NCBI GenBank assembly: GCA_958510875.1
Contig: CAUEHT010000002.1
Location: 682,001-746,000, forward strand
DNA length: 64,000 bases
Origin: Endomychus coccineus
Taxonomy: Eukaryota > Arthropoda > Insecta > Coleoptera > Endomychidae
Direction: 5' to 3'
Shown here: piece after piece, positions 32,640-47,790 of the stretch
Numbering within the stretch: position 1 is the first letter of the stretch
How the letters are laid out: the number at the start of each line of letters is the position of its first letter
Translations under genes and position numbers: made by a program
The notes under the pieces: model-generated
The model's input: the letters and a program-made list of their open reading frames with translations, nothing else
Databases searched by the model: none
Told to the model about the DNA's origin: nothing

Positions 32640-33130
32640 TCGTAGCTTCTCATTATTTAGGTGGCCTGTGGTATGTACGATTATCTTATTGAGTTAAGGC
32701 GTTAATGTTAGTCTGGATTGAAACAATGAAAGCCCTTTGCCGCCGAAGATATGAACCGATACTCTGAACTCACACGAAGGTGTCATCAATGAAAAATATG
32801 ATATCAGCGAAAACAGGGAGCTGGGAATGAAGGTATAATCGAGTTGAGAAGTAAGGGGGTATAGAGGCTGTGCTGTTTTGATAAAACTCTTTCTTCAAGA
32901 GGGAAGAAGGCAGTTCGGGCCGATCCATACTCAAGACGCGTATCATTAAAGCCGAAGTAAATTCAGTCCTTTCTCAAAAAAGATAAAATTTGGTGATTAA
33001 GGAGTAATGTGGTAATTGAATTGAATTGTTAAGTAGTTCAGTTCAGAGGACAGCCGGGGACTCCGATATGTTATCATCGTTAAATAAATAAATTCGTTCT
33101 ATATCATTGGCACCGACTTGACTGGTGAAT
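32640..33130 (+). other. Possible LTR end and primer-binding site
   Basis: AATAAATAAATTCG (polyadenylation-like) is followed by TATATCATTGGCACCGACTT at about 33100-33119. TGGCACCGACTTGACTGG looks like a primer-binding site after an LTR. No second LTR or coding region is present, so this is weak. Confidence 0.25.
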
Positions 33131-33574
33131 TAAAAGTAGTGAGTGTTAGGAGAAGGTCAAACAACAAGGGGGTAAGTCTTAGATCTAGATAATTACAACT
33201 GTTTGGGGTTGGACTGGTACTGCATGATTTCCACTAAGTAGAGTATTAAGAATTTGTGTGAAGTTATCCACGCTTTTCCAGCCACACTTTTGCCGACTCG
33301 GCTACTAGTCTCTATTGAAACATTGTACGTGCAGTCCAACCACCGCACTACAAACCTCTCGCTCATCTCGCTCACTACGTTCATATTTAGATGGCATACA
33401 TATACGTACGTCCGATATTCATTTTATACCAATTCTAATAATATGTACTGGTTTATTTAGTTATTTCTTCTTTCTAATCGAACATATAGTGATATTATTG
33501 GAATATAATGCATTGCCCATTGTCGTACTGTGTTGTTCGTTTGAAATTTGAACCATATACAGGATAATCCAACG
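33131..33574. other. Left flank of the satellite array
   Basis: No gene or repeat recognised; overlapping short open frames on both strands without motifs. Confidence 0.4.
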
Positions 33575-35129
33575 TATAGGTTTCATACACTTACCTATTT
33601 AAATGAAGTATGGATGGTTCGTCACTGCCAGGCAATCAATTCTCCTACACCAATGTCTTCCCTATAAAAAGGTACATTAGCCCACAAACTATAATGAGCA
33701 AAAATTACAGTGGAAAAAGTTGCAGCGATACAAACAAAAAATTTCATAACATAAGTTTCATACATTCAACTGTTCAAATGGAGTGTGGACGGTATGCTAC
33801 GACCAGGCAATTAACCTCTCTCACACCAGTTTCTTCCCCATATAAAGTTGCATTAGCTGACAAATTCTTATGAGCAAGAATTATAGTGGAAGAAAGTTGC
33901 AGCGATACAAACAAAAAATGTCATAATAGAAATTTCATACATTCAACTATTCAAATGGAGTGTGGACGGTATTCTACGTCCAGGCAATCAACCTCTCTCA
34001 CACCAATGTCTCCCCCGTATGAGGGTGCATCAGCAGACAAATTCTTATGAGCAAGAATTATAGTGGAAAAAAGTTACAGCGATACAAAGAAAAAATTTCA
34101 TAATAGAAACTTCATACATTCAACTATTCAAATGGGGTGTGGACGGTATGCTACGGCCAGGCAAACAACCTGTCTCACTCCAATGTCTTCCCCATATAAT
34201 GGTGCATTAGCAGACAAATTCTTATGAGCAAGAATTATAGTGGGAAAAAGTTGCAGTGATACAAACAAAAAATTTCATAATAGAAATTTCATACATTCAA
34301 CTTTTCAAATGGATTGTGGACGGTATGTTACGGCCAGGCAATCAACCTCTCTCACACCAATGTCTTCCCCATATAAGGGTGCATTTTCAGACGTATTCTT
34401 ATGAGCAAGAATTATAGTGGGAAAAAGTTGCAGTGATACAAACAAAATTTCATGATAGAAATTTCATACATTCAACTATTCAAATGGAGTGTGGACGGTA
34501 TGCTACGGCCAGGCAATCAACCTCTCTCACACAAATGTCTTTCTCATATAAGGGTGCATTAGTTGACGTATTCTTATGAGCAAGAATTATAGTGGGAAAA
34601 AGTTGCAGTGGTACAAACAAAAAATTTCATAATAGAAATTTCATACATTCAACTATTCAAATGGAGTGTGGACGGTATGCTACGGCCAGGCAATCAACCT
34701 CTCTCACACCAATGTCTTCCCCATATAAGGGTGCATTAGCAGACAAATTCTTATGAGCAAGAATTATAGTGGGAAAAAATGCAGTGATACAAACAAAAAA
34801 TTTCATAATAGATATTTCATACATCCAACTATTCTAATGGAGTGTGGACTTTATGCTACGGCCAGGCAATCAACCTCTCTCAAACCAATGTCTTCCCCAT
34901 ATAAGGTTGCATTAGCAGACAAATTCTTATGAGCAAGAATTATAGTGGGAAAAAATGCAGTGATACAAACAAAAAATTTCAAAATAGAAATTCCATACAT
35001 TCAACTATTCAAATGGAGTGTGGACTTTATGCTACGGCCAGGCAATCAACATCTCTCAAACCAATGTCTTCCCCATATAAGGTTTCATTAGCAGACAAAT
35101 TCTTATGAGCAAGAATTATAGTGGGAAAA

Positions 35130-38100
35130 AGTTGCAGTGATACAAACAAAAAATTTCATAATAGAAATTTTATACATTCAACTATTCAAATGGAGGGTGG
35201 ACGGTAGGCTACGGCCAGGCAATCAACTTCTCACACCAATGTCTCCATCATATGAGGGTGCATTAGCAGACAGATTCTTACGAGCAAGAATTATAGTGGG
35301 AAAAAATGCAGTGATACAAACAAAAAATTTCATAATAGAAATTTCATACATTCAACTATTCAAATGGAGTGTGGACGGTATGCTACGGTCAGGCAGTGAA
35401 CCTCTCTCACACCAATGTCTTCACCATATAAGGGTGCATTAGCAGACAAATTCTTATCAGCGAAATTCATAGTGGGAAAAAGTTGCAGTGATACAAACAA
35501 AAAATTTCATAATAGAAATTTCATACATTCAACTATTCAAATGCAGTGTAGACGGTATGCTGCGGCCAGGCAATCAACCTCTCTCACACCAATGTCTTGC
35601 CCATATAAGAGTGCATTAGCTGACGTATTCTTATGAGCTAGAATTATAGTGGGAAAAAGTTGCAGTGATACAAACAAAAAATTTCATAATAGAAATTTCA
35701 TACATTCAACTATTCAAATGGAGTGTGAACGGTATGCTACGGCCAGGCAATCAACCTCTCTCACACGAATGTCTTTCCCATATAAGTGTGCATTAGCTGA
35801 CGTATTCTTATGAGCAAGAATTATAGTGAGAAAAAGTTGCAGTAATACAAACAAAAAATTTCATAATAGAAATTTCATACATTCAACTATTCAAATGGAG
35901 TGTGGACGGTATGCTACGGCCAGGCAATCAACCTCTCTCACACCAATGTCTTTCCCATATAAGGGTACATTAGCAGACAGATTCTTATGAGCAAGAATTA
36001 TAGTGGGAAAAAATGCAGTGATACAAACAAAAAATTTCATAATAGAAATTTCATACATTCAACTATTCAAATGGAGTGTGGACTTTATGCTACGGCCAGG
36101 CAATCGAACTCTCTCAAACCACTGTCTTCCCCATATAAGGTTGCATTAGCAGACGAATTCTTATGAGCAAGAATTATAGTGGGAAGAAGTTGCAGTGATA
36201 CAAATTAAAAATTTCATAATAGAAATTTCATACATCCCTATTCAAATGGAGAGTGGACGGCTTGCTACGGCCAGGTTATCAACCTCTCTCACACCAATGT
36301 CTTCCCCATATAAGGGTGAATTAGCAGACAAATTCTTATGAGCAAGGATTATAGTGGGAAAAAGTTGCAGTGATACAAACAAAAAATTTCATAATAGAAA
36401 TTTCATACATTCAACTATTCAAATGGAGTGTGAACGGTAGGCTACGGCCAGGCAATCAACCTCTCACACCAATGTCTTCACCATATGAGGGTGCATTAGC
36501 AGACAAATTCTTACGAGCAAGAATCATAGTGGGAAAAAATGCAATGATACAAACAAAAAATTTCATAATAGAAATTTCATACATTCAACTATTCAAATGG
36601 AGTGTGGACGGTATCCTACGGCCAGGCAATTAACCTCTCTCACACCAATGTCTTCCCCATATGAGGGTGCATTAGCAGACAAATTCTTACGAGCCAGAGT
36701 TATAGTGGGAAAAAATGCAGTGATACAAACAAAAAATTTCATAATAGAAATTTCATACATTCAACTATTCAAATGGAGTGTGGACGGTATGCGACGGCCA
36801 GACAATCAACCTTTCTCACACCAATGTCTTCCCCATATAAGGGTGCATTAGCAGACAAATTCTTATCAGCGAAAATCATAGTGGGAAAAAGTTGCAGTGA
36901 TACAAACAAAAGATTTCATAATAGAAATTTCATACATTCAACTATTCAAATGGAGTGTAGACGGTATGCTGCGGCCAGACAATCAACCTCTCTCACACCA
37001 ATGTCTTCCCCATATAAGGGTGCATTAGCAGACGTTTCTTATGAGCAAGAATTATAGTGGGAAAAAGTTACAGTGATACAAACAAAAAATTTCATAATAG
37101 AAATTTCATACATTCAACTATTCAAATGGAGTGTGGACGGTATGCTACGGCCAAGCAATCAACCTCTCTCAAACCAATGTCTTCCCCATATAAGGTTGCA
37201 TTAGCAGACGTATTCTTATGAGCAAGAATTATAGTGGGAAAAAGTTACAGTGATACAAACAAAAAATTTCATAATAGAAATTTCATACATTCAACTATTC
37301 AAATGGAGTGTGGACTTTATGCTACGGCCAGGCAATCAACCTCTCTCAAACCAATGTCTTCCCCATATAAGGTTGCATTAGCAGACAAATTCTTATGAGC
37401 AAGAATTATAGTGGGAAAAAATGCAGTGATACAAACAAAAAATTTCAAAATAGAAATTCCATACATTCAACTATTCAAATGGAGTGTGGACTTTATGCTA
37501 CGGCCAGGCAATCAACCTCTCTCAAACCAATGTTTTCATCATATAAGGTTGCATTAGCAGACAAATTCTTATGAGCAAGAATTATAGTGGGAAAAAGTTG
37601 CAGTGATACAAACAAAAAATTTCATTATAGAAATTTCATACATTCAACTATTCAAATGGAGTGTGGACGGTATGCTACGGCCAGGCAATCAACCTCTCTC
37701 GAACCAATGTCTTCCCCATATAAGGTTGCATTAGCAGACAAATTCTTATGAGCAAGAATTATAGTGGGAAAAAGTTGCAGTGATACAAACAAAAAATTTC
37801 ATAATAGAAATTTTATACATTCAACTATTCAAATGGAGGGTGGACGGTAGGCTACGGCCAGGCAATCAACTTCTCACACCAATGTCTCCATCATATGAGG
37901 GTGCATTAGCAGACAGATTCTTACGAGCAAGAATTATAGTGGGAAAAAATGCAGTGATACAAACAAAAAATTTCATAATAGAAATTTCATACATTCAACT
38001 ATTCAAATGGAGTGTGGACGGTATGCTACGGTCAGGCAGTGAACCTCTCTCACACCAATGTCTTCACCATATAAGGGTGCATTAGCAGACAAATTCTTAT

Positions 38101-41100
38101 CAGCGAAAATCATAGTGGGAAAAAGTTGCAGTGATACAAACAAAAAATTTCATAATAGAAATTTCATACATTCAACTATTCAAGTGCAGTGTAGACGGTA
38201 TGCTGCGGCCAGGCAATCAACCTCTCTCACACCAATGTCTTGCCCATATGAGAGTGCATTAGCTGACGTATTCTTATGAGCTAGAATTATAGTGGGAAAA
38301 AGTTGCAGTGATACAAACAAAAAATTTCATAATAGAAATTTCATACATTCAACTATTCAAATGGAGTGTGAACGGTATGCTACGGCCAGGCAATCAACCT
38401 CTCTCACACGAATGTCTTTCTCATATAAGGGTGCATTAGCTGACGAATTCTTATGAGCAAGAATTATAGTGAGAAAAAGATGCAGTAATACAAACAAAAA
38501 ATTTCATAATAGAAATTTCATACATTCAACTATTCAAATGGAGTGTGGACGGTATGCTACGGCCAGGCAATCAACCTCTCTCACACCAATGTCTTTCCCA
38601 TATAAGGGTACATTAGCAGACAGATTCTTATGAGCAAGAATTATAGTGGGAAAAAATGCAGTGATACAAACAAAAAATTTCATAATAGAAATTTCATACA
38701 TTCAACTATTCAAATGGAGTGTGGACTTTATGCTACGGCCAGGCAATCGAACTCTCTCAAACCAATGTCTTCACCATATAAGGTTGCATTAGCAGACGAA
38801 TTCTTATGAGCAAGAATTATAGTGGAAAGAAGTTGCAGTGATACAAATTAAAAATTTCATAATAGAAATTTCATACATCCCTATTCAAATGGAGAGTGAA
38901 CGGCTTGCTACGGCCAGTTAATCAACCTCTCTCACACCAATGTCTTTCCCATATAAGGGTGAATTAGCAGACAAATTCTTATGAGCAAGGATTATAGTGG
39001 GAAAAAGTTGCAGTGATACAAACAAAAAATTTCATAATAGAAATTTCATACATTCAACTATTCAAATGGAGTGTGAACGGTAGGCTACGGCCAGGCAATC
39101 AACTTCTCACACCAATCTCTTCACCATATGAGGGTGCATTAGCAGACAAATTCTTACGAGCAAGAATCATAGTGGGAAAAAATGCAATGATACAAACAAA
39201 AAATTTCATAATAGAAATTCCATACATTCAACTATTCAAATGGAGTGTGGACGGTATGCTACGGCCAGGCAATTAACCTCTCTCACACCAATGTCTTCCC
39301 CATATGAGGGTGCATTAGCAGACAAATTCTCACGAGCCAGAGTTATAGTGGGAAAAAATGAAGTGATACAAACAAAAAATTTCATAATAGAAATTTCATA
39401 CATTCAACTATTCAAATGGAGTGTGGACGGTATGCGACGGCCAGACAATCAACCTCTCTCACACCAATGTCTTCTCCATATAAGGGTGCATTAGCAGACA
39501 AATTCTCATCAGCGAAAATCATAGTGGGAAAAAGTTGCAGTGATACAAACAAAAAATTTCATAATAGAAATTTCATACATTCAACTATTCAAATGGAGTG
39601 TAGACGGTATGCTGCGGCCAGACAATCAACCTCTCTCACACCAATGTCTTCCCCATATAAGGGTGCATTAGCAGACGTATTCTTATGAGCAAGAAATATA
39701 GTGGGAAAAAGTTACAGTGATACAAACAAAAAATTTCAAAATAGAAATTCCATACATTCAACTATTCAAATGGAGTGTGGACTTTATGCCACGGCCAGGC
39801 AATCAACCTCTCTCAAACCAATGTTTTCCCCATATAAGGTTGCATTAGCAGACAAATTCTTATGAGCAAGAATTATAGTGGGAAAAAGTTGCAGTGATAC
39901 AAACAAAAAATTTCATTATAGAAATTTCATACATTCAACTATTCAAATGGAGTGTGGACGGTATGCTACGGCCAGGCAATCAACCTCTCTCGAACCAATG
40001 TCTTCCCCATATAAGGTTGCATTAGCAGACAAATTCTTATGAGCAAGAATTATAGTGGGAAAAAGTTGCAGTGATACAAACAAAAAATTTCATAATAGAA
40101 ATTTTATACATTCAACTATTCAAATGGAGGGTGGACGGTAGGCTAAGGCCAAGCAATCAACTTCTCACACCAATGTCTCCATCATATGAGGGTGCATTAG
40201 CAGACAGATTCTTACGAGCAAGAATTATAGTGGGAAAAAATGCAGTGATACAAACAAAAAATTTCATAATAGAAATTTCATACATTCAACTATTCAAATG
40301 GAGTGTGGACGGTATGCTACGGTCAGGCAGTGAACCTCTCTCACACCAATGTCTTCACCATATAAGGGTGCATTAGCAGACAGATTCTTATCAGCGAAAA
40401 TCATAGTGGGAAAAAGTTGCAGTGATACAAACAAAAAATTTCATAATAGAAATTTCATACATTCAACTATTCAAGTGCAGTGTAGACGGTATGCTGCGGC
40501 CAGGCAATCAACCTCTCTCAGACCAATGTCTTGCCCATATGAGAGTGCATTAGCTGACGTATTCTTATGAGCTAGAATTATAGTGGGAAAAAGTTGCAGT
40601 GATACAAACAAAAAATTTCATAATAGAAATTTCATACATTCAACTATTCAAATGGAGTGTGAACGGTATGCTACGGCCAGGCAATCAACCTCTCTCACAC
40701 GAATGTCTTTCCCATATAAGGGTGCATTAGCTGACGTATTCTTATGAGCAAGAATTATAGTGAGAAAAAGATGCAGTAATACAAACAAAAAATTTCATAA
40801 TAGAAATTTCATACATTCAACTATTCAAATGGAGTGTGGACGGTATGCTACGGCCAGGCAATCAACCTCTCTCACACCAATGTCTTTCCCATATAAGGGT
40901 ACATTAGCAGACAGATTCTTATGAGCAAGAATTATAGTGGGAAAAAATGCAGTGATACAAACAAAAAATTTCATAATAGAAATTTCATACATTCAACTAT
41001 TCAAATGGAGTGTGGACTTTATGCTACGGCCAGGCAATCGAACTCTCTCAAACTAATGTCTTCACCATATAAGGTTGCATTAGCAGACGAATTCTTATGA

Positions 41101-42350
41101 GCAAGAATTATAGTGGGAAGAAGTTGCAGTGATACAAATTAAAAATTTCGTAATAGAAATTTCATACATCCCTATTCAAATGGAGAGTGAACGGCTTGCT
41201 ACGGCCAGTTAATCAACCTCTCTCACACCAATGTCTTCCCCATATAAGGGTGAATTAGCAGACAAATTCTTATGAGCAAGGATTATAGTGGGAAAAAGTT
41301 GCAGTGATACAAACAAAAAATTTCATAATAGAAATTTCATACATTCAACTATTCAAATGGAGTGTGGACGGTATGCTACGGCCAGGCAATCAACCTCTCT
41401 CACACCAATGTCTTTCCCATATAAGGGTACATTAGCAGACAGATTCTTATGAGCAAGAATTATAGTGGGAAAAAATGCAGTGATACAAACAAAAAATTTC
41501 ATAATAGAAATTTCATACATTCAACTATTCAAATGGAGTGTGGACTTTATGCTACGGCCAGGCAATCGAACTCTCTCAAACTAATGTCTTCACCATATAA
41601 GGTTGCATTAGCAGACGAATTCTTATGAGCAAGAATTATAGTGGGAAGAAGTTGCAGTGATACAAATTAAAAATTTCGTAATAGAAATTTCATACATCCC
41701 TATTCAAATGGAGAGTGAACGGCTTGCTACGGCCAGTTAATCAACCTCTCTCACACCAATGTCTTCCCCATATAAGGGTGAATTAGCAGACAAATTCTTA
41801 TGAGCAAGGATTATAGTGGGAAAAAGTTGCAGTGATACAAACAAAAAATTTCATAATAGAAATTTCATACATTCAACTATTCAAATGGAGTGTGAACGGT
41901 AGGCTACGGCCAGGCAATCAACCTCTCACACCAATCTCTTCACCATATGAGGGTGCATTAGCAGACAAATTCTTACGAGCAAGAATCATAGTGGGAAAAA
42001 ATGCAATGATACAAACAAAAAATTTCATAATAGAAATTTCATACATTCAACTATTCAAATGGAGTGTGGACGGTATGCTACGGCCAGGCAATTAACCTCT
42101 CTCACACCAATGTCTTCCCCATATGAGGGTGCATTAGCAGACAAATTCTTACGAGCCAGAGTTATAGTGGGAAAAAATGAAGTGATACAAACAAAAAATT
42201 TCATAATAGAAATTTCATACATTCAACTATTCAAATGGAGTGTAGACGGTATGCTGCGGCCAGACAATCAACCTCTCTCACACCAATGTCTTCCCCATAT
42301 AAGGGTGCATCAGCAGACGTATTCTTATGAGCAAAAATTATAGTGGGAAA
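35130..42350 (+). repeat. Higher-order satellite blocks of ~2643 and ~2291 bp
   Basis: The block starting at 35137 recurs at 37780 (2643 bp later, 15 monomers) and 40071 (2291 bp later, 13 monomers). Inner landmarks recur with the same offsets (36370 to 39013, 36597 to 39240). In the third block a three-monomer piece (about 528 bp) is repeated at about 40800-41330 and 41330-41860. Confidence 0.85.
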
Positions 42351-42755
42351 AAGTTACAGTGATACAAACAAAAAATTTCATAATAGAAATTTCATACATT
42401 CAACTATTCAAATGGAGTGTGGACGGTATGCTACGCCCAGGCAATCAACCTCTCTCAAACCAATGTCTTCCCCATATAAAGGTGCATTAGCAGACGAATT
42501 CTTATGAGCAAGAATTATAGTGGGAAAAAGTTGCAGTGATACACACAAAAAATTTCATAATAGAAATTTCATACATTCAACTATTCAAATGGAGTGTGGA
42601 CGGTATGCTACGGTCAGGCAGTGAACCTCTCTCACACCAATGGCTTCACCATATAAGCGTGCATTAGCAGACAAATTCTTATCAGCAAAAATTATAGTGG
42701 GAAAAAGTTGCAGTGATACAAACAAAAAATTTCATAATAGAAATTTCATACATTC

Positions 42756-45700
42756 AACTATTGAAATAGAGTGTAGACGGTATGCTGCGGCCAGGCAATC
42801 AACCTCTCTCACACCAATGTCTTCTCCATATGAGGGTGCATTAGCAGACGTATTCTTATGAGCAAGAATTATAGTGGGAAAAAGTCACAGTGATACAAAC
42901 AAAAAATTTCATAATAGAAATTTCATACATTCAACTGTTCAAATGGAGTGTGGACGGTATGCTACGGCCAGGCAATCAACCTCTCTCAAACCAATGTCTT
43001 CTCCATATAAGGGTGTATAAGCAGACAAATTATCATGAGCAAGAATTATAGTGAGAAAAAGTTGCAGTGATACACACACAAAATTTCATAATAGAAATTC
43101 CATACATTCAACTATTCAAATGGAGTGTGGACGGTATGTTACGGCCAGGCAATCAACCGCTCTCACACCAATGTCTCCTCCATATGAGGGTGCATTAGCA
43201 GACAAATTCTTATGAGCAAGAATTATGGTGGGAAAAAGTTGAAGTTATACAGCAAAAAAATTTCATAATAGAACTTTCTTACATTCAACTATTCAAATGG
43301 AGTGTGGATGGTATGCTACGGCCAGGCAATCAACCTCTCTCACACCAATATCTTCCTCATATAAGGGTGCATTAGAAGACCTATCGTGATTAGCAAGAAT
43401 TGTAGTGGGAAAAAGCTGCAGTGATACAAACAAAAAATTCCTAATAGAAACTTCATACATTCAACTATTCAAATGGAATGTGGACGGTATGCTACGGCCA
43501 GGCAATCAACCTCTCTCACACCAATCTCTTCCCCATATAAGGGTGCATTGGCAGACAAATTCTTGTGAGCAAGAATCATAGTGGGAAAAAGTTGCAGTGA
43601 TACACACAAAAAATTTCATAATAGAAATTTCATACATTCAACTATTCAAATGCAGTGTGGACGGTATGCTACGGCCAGGCGATCAACCTCTCTCACACGA
43701 ATGTCTTTCCCATATGAGGGTGCATCAGCTGACGTATCCTTATGATCAAGAATTATAGTGGGAAAAAGTTGCAGTGATACAAACAAAAAATTTCATAATA
43801 GAAATTTCATACATTCAACTATTCAAATGGAGTGTGGACGGAATGCTACGGCCAGGCAATCAACCTCTCTCACACCAATGTCTTCCCCATATGAGTGTGC
43901 ATTAGCAGACAAATTCTTATGAGCGAGAATCATAGTGGGAAAAAATGCAGTGATACAAACAAAAAATTTCATAATAGAAATTTCATACATTCAACTATTC
44001 AAATGGAGTGTGGACTTTATGCTACGGCCAGGCAATCATCCTCTCTCAAACCAATGTCTTCCCCATATAAGGTTGCATTAGCAGACAAATTCTTATGAGC
44101 AAGAATTATAGTGGGAAAAAGTTGCAGTGATACAAACAAAAAATTTCATAATAGAAATTTCATACATTCCTATTCAAATGGAGTGTGGACGGCATGCTAC
44201 GGCCAGGCAATCAACCTCTCTCAAACAAATGTCTTCTTCATATGAGGGTCCATTAGCAGACAAATTCTTATGAGCAAGGATTATAGTGAGCAAAATTTGC
44301 AGTGATACAAACAAAAAATTTCATAATAGAAATTTCATACATTCAACTATTCAAATGGAGTGTGGACGGTAGGCTACGGCCAGGCAATCAACCTCTCACA
44401 CCAATGTCTTCACCATATGAGGGTGCATTAGCAGTTGAACTATTGAAATAGAGTGTAGACGGTATGCTGCGGCCAGGCAATCAACCTCTCTCACACCAAT
44501 GTCTTCTCCATATGAGGGTGCATTAGCAGACGTATTCTTATGAGCAAGAATTATAGTGGGAAAAAGTCACAGTGATACAAACAAAAAATTTCATAATAGA
44601 AATTTCATACATTCAACTGTTCAAATGGAGTGTGGACGGTATGCTACGGCCAGGCAATCAACCTCTCTCAAACCAATATCTTCTCCATATAAGGGTGTAT
44701 AAGCAGACAAATTCTCATGAGCAAGAATTATAGTGAGAAAAAGTTGCAGTGATACACACACAAAATTTCATAATAGAAATTTCATACATTCAACTATTCA
44801 AATGGAGTGTGGACGGTATGTTACGGCCAGGCAATCAACCGCTCTCACACCAATGTCTCCTCCATATGAGGGTGCATTAGCAGACAAATTCTTATGAGCA
44901 AGAATTATAGTGGGAAAAAGTTGAAGTGATACAGCAAAAAAATTTCATAATAGAACTTTCTTACATTCAACTATTCAAATGGAGTGTGGATGGTATGCTA
45001 CGGCCAGGCAATCAACCTCTCTCACACCAATATCTTCCTCATATAAGGGTGCATTAGAAGACTTATTCTGATGAGCAAGAATTGTAGTGAGAAAAAGTTG
45101 CAGTGATACAAACAAAAAATTCCATAATAGAAACTTCATACATTCAACTATTCAAATGGAATGTGGACGGTATGCTACGGCCAGGCAATCAACCTCTCTC
45201 ACACCAATCTCTTCCCCATATAAGGGTGCATTGGCAGACAAATTCTTGTGAGCAAGAATCATAGTGGGAAAAAGTTGCAGTGATACACACAAAAAATTTC
45301 ATAATAGAAATTTCATACATTCAACTATTCAAATGCAGTGTGGACGGTATGCTACGGCCAGGCGATCAACCTCTCTCACACGAATGTCTTTCCCATATGA
45401 GGGTGCATCAGCTGACGTATCCTTATGATCAAGAATTATAGTGGGAAAAAGTTGCAGTGATACAAACAAAAAATTTCATAATAGAAATTTCATACATTCA
45501 ACTATTCAAATGGAGTGTGGACGGAATGCTACGGCCAGGCAATCAACCTCTCTCACACCAATGTCTTCCCCATATGAGTGTGCATTAGCAGACAAATTCT
45601 TATGAGCAAGAATCATAGTGGGAAAAAATGCAGTGATACAAACAAAAAATTTCATAATAGAAATTTCATACATTCAACTATTCAAATGGAGTGTGGACTT

Positions 45701-47790
45701 TATGCTACGGCCAGGCAATCATCCTCTCTCAAACCAATGTCTTCCCCATATAAGGTTGCATTAGCAGACAAATTCTGATGAGCAAGAATTATAGTGGGAA
45801 AAAGTTGCAGTGATACAAACAAAAAATTTCATAATAGAAATTTCATACATTCCTATTCAAATGGAGTGTGGACGGCATGCTACGGCCAGGCAATCAACCT
45901 CTCTCAAACAAATGTCTTCTTCATATGAGGGTCCATTAGCAGACAAATTCTTATGAGCAAGGATTATAGTGAGCAAAATTTGCAGTGATACAAACAAAAA
46001 ATTTCATAATAGAAATTTCATACATTCAACTATTCAAATGGAGTGTGGACGGTAGGCTACGGCCAGGCAATCAACCTCTCACACCAATGTCTTCACCATA
46101 TGAGGGTGCATTAGCAGTTGAACTATTGAAATAGAGTGTAGACGGTATGCTGCGGCCAGGCAATCAACCTCTCTCACACCAATGTCTTCTCCATATGAGG
46201 GTGCATTAGCAGACGTATTCTTATGAGCAAGAATTATAGTGGGAAAAAGTCACAGTGATACAAACAAAAAATTTCATAATAGAAATTTCATACATTCAAC
46301 TGTTCAAATGGAGTGTGGACGGTATGCTACGGCCAGGCAATCAACCTCTCTCAAACCAATATCTTCTCCATATAAGGGTGTATAAGCAGACAAATTCTCA
46401 TGAGCAAGAATTATAGTGAGAAAAAGTTGCAGTGATACACACACAAAATTTCATAATAGAAATTTCATACATTCAACTATTCAAATGGAGTGTGGACGGT
46501 ATGTTACGGCCAGGCAATCAACCGCTCTCACACCAATGTCTCCTCCATATGAGGGTGCATTAGCAGACAAATTCTTATGAGCAAGAATTATAGTGGGAAA
46601 AAGTTGAAGTGATACAGCAAAAAAATTTCATAATAGAACTTTCTTACATTCAACTATTCAAATGGAGTGTGGATGGTATGCTACGGCCAGGCAATCAACC
46701 TCTCTCACACCAATATCTTCCTCATATAAGGGTGCATTAGAAGACTTATTCTGATGAGCAAGAATTGTAGTGAGAAAAAGTTGCAGTGATACAAACAAAA
46801 AATTCCATAATAGAAACTTCATACATTCAACTATTCAAATGGAATGTGGACGGTATGCTACGGCCAGGCAATCAACCTCTCTCACACCAATCTCTTCCCC
46901 ATATAAGGGTGCATTAGCAGACAAATTCTTGTGAGCAAGAATCATAGTGGGAAAAAGTTGCAGTGATACACACAAAAAATTTCATAATAGAAATTTCATA
47001 CATTCAACTATTCAAATGCAGTGTGGACGGTATGCTACGGCCAGGCGATCAACCTCTCTCACACGAATGTCTTTCCCATATGAGGGTGCATCAGCTGACG
47101 TATCCTTATGCTCAAGAATTATAGTGGGAAAAAGTTGCAGTGATACAAACAAAAAATTTCATAATAGAAATTTCATACATTCAACTATTCAAATGGAGTG
47201 TGGACGGAATGCTACGGCCAGGCAATCAACCTCTCTCACACCAATGTCTTCCCCATATGAGTGTGCATTAGCAGACAAATTCTTATGAGCAAGAATCATA
47301 GTGGGAAAAAATGCAGTGATACAAACAAAAAATTTCATAATAGAAATTTCATACATTCAACTATTCAAATGGAGTGTGGACTTTATGCTACGGCCAGGCA
47401 ATCATCCTCTCTCAAACCAATGTCTTCCCCATATAAGGTTGCATTAGCAGACAAATTCTTATGAGCAAGAATTTTAGTGAGAAAAAGTTGCAGTGATACA
47501 AACAAAAAATTTCATAATAGAAATTTCATACATTCCTATTCAAATGGAGTGTGGACGGCATGCTACGGCCAGGCAATCAACCTCTCTCAAACAAATGTCT
47601 TCTTCATATGAGGGTCCATTAGCAGACAAATTCTTATGAGCAAGGATTATAGTGGGAAAAATTTGCAGTGATACAAACAAAAAATTTCATAATAGAAATT
47701 TCATACATTCAACTATTCAAATGGAGTGTGGACGGTAGGCTACGGCCAGGCAATCAACCTCTCACACCAATGTCTTCACCATATGAGGGT
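42756..47790 (+). repeat. Three tandem 1683-bp higher-order units
   Basis: Units start at 42756, 44438 and 46121. Their size is not a whole number of monomers because the junctions at 44434 and 46117 (GCATTAGCAGTTGAACTATT) join two monomers out of register, with a truncated monomer. The third unit lacks this junction at its right end. Confidence 0.88.

Noticed and set aside
45760..45800. Hammerhead motif in satellite monomers (CTGATGAG ... GAAA)
   Set aside because: Only a few monomers have CTGATGAG (most have CTTATGAG), and no stem II pairing exists before the GAAA.
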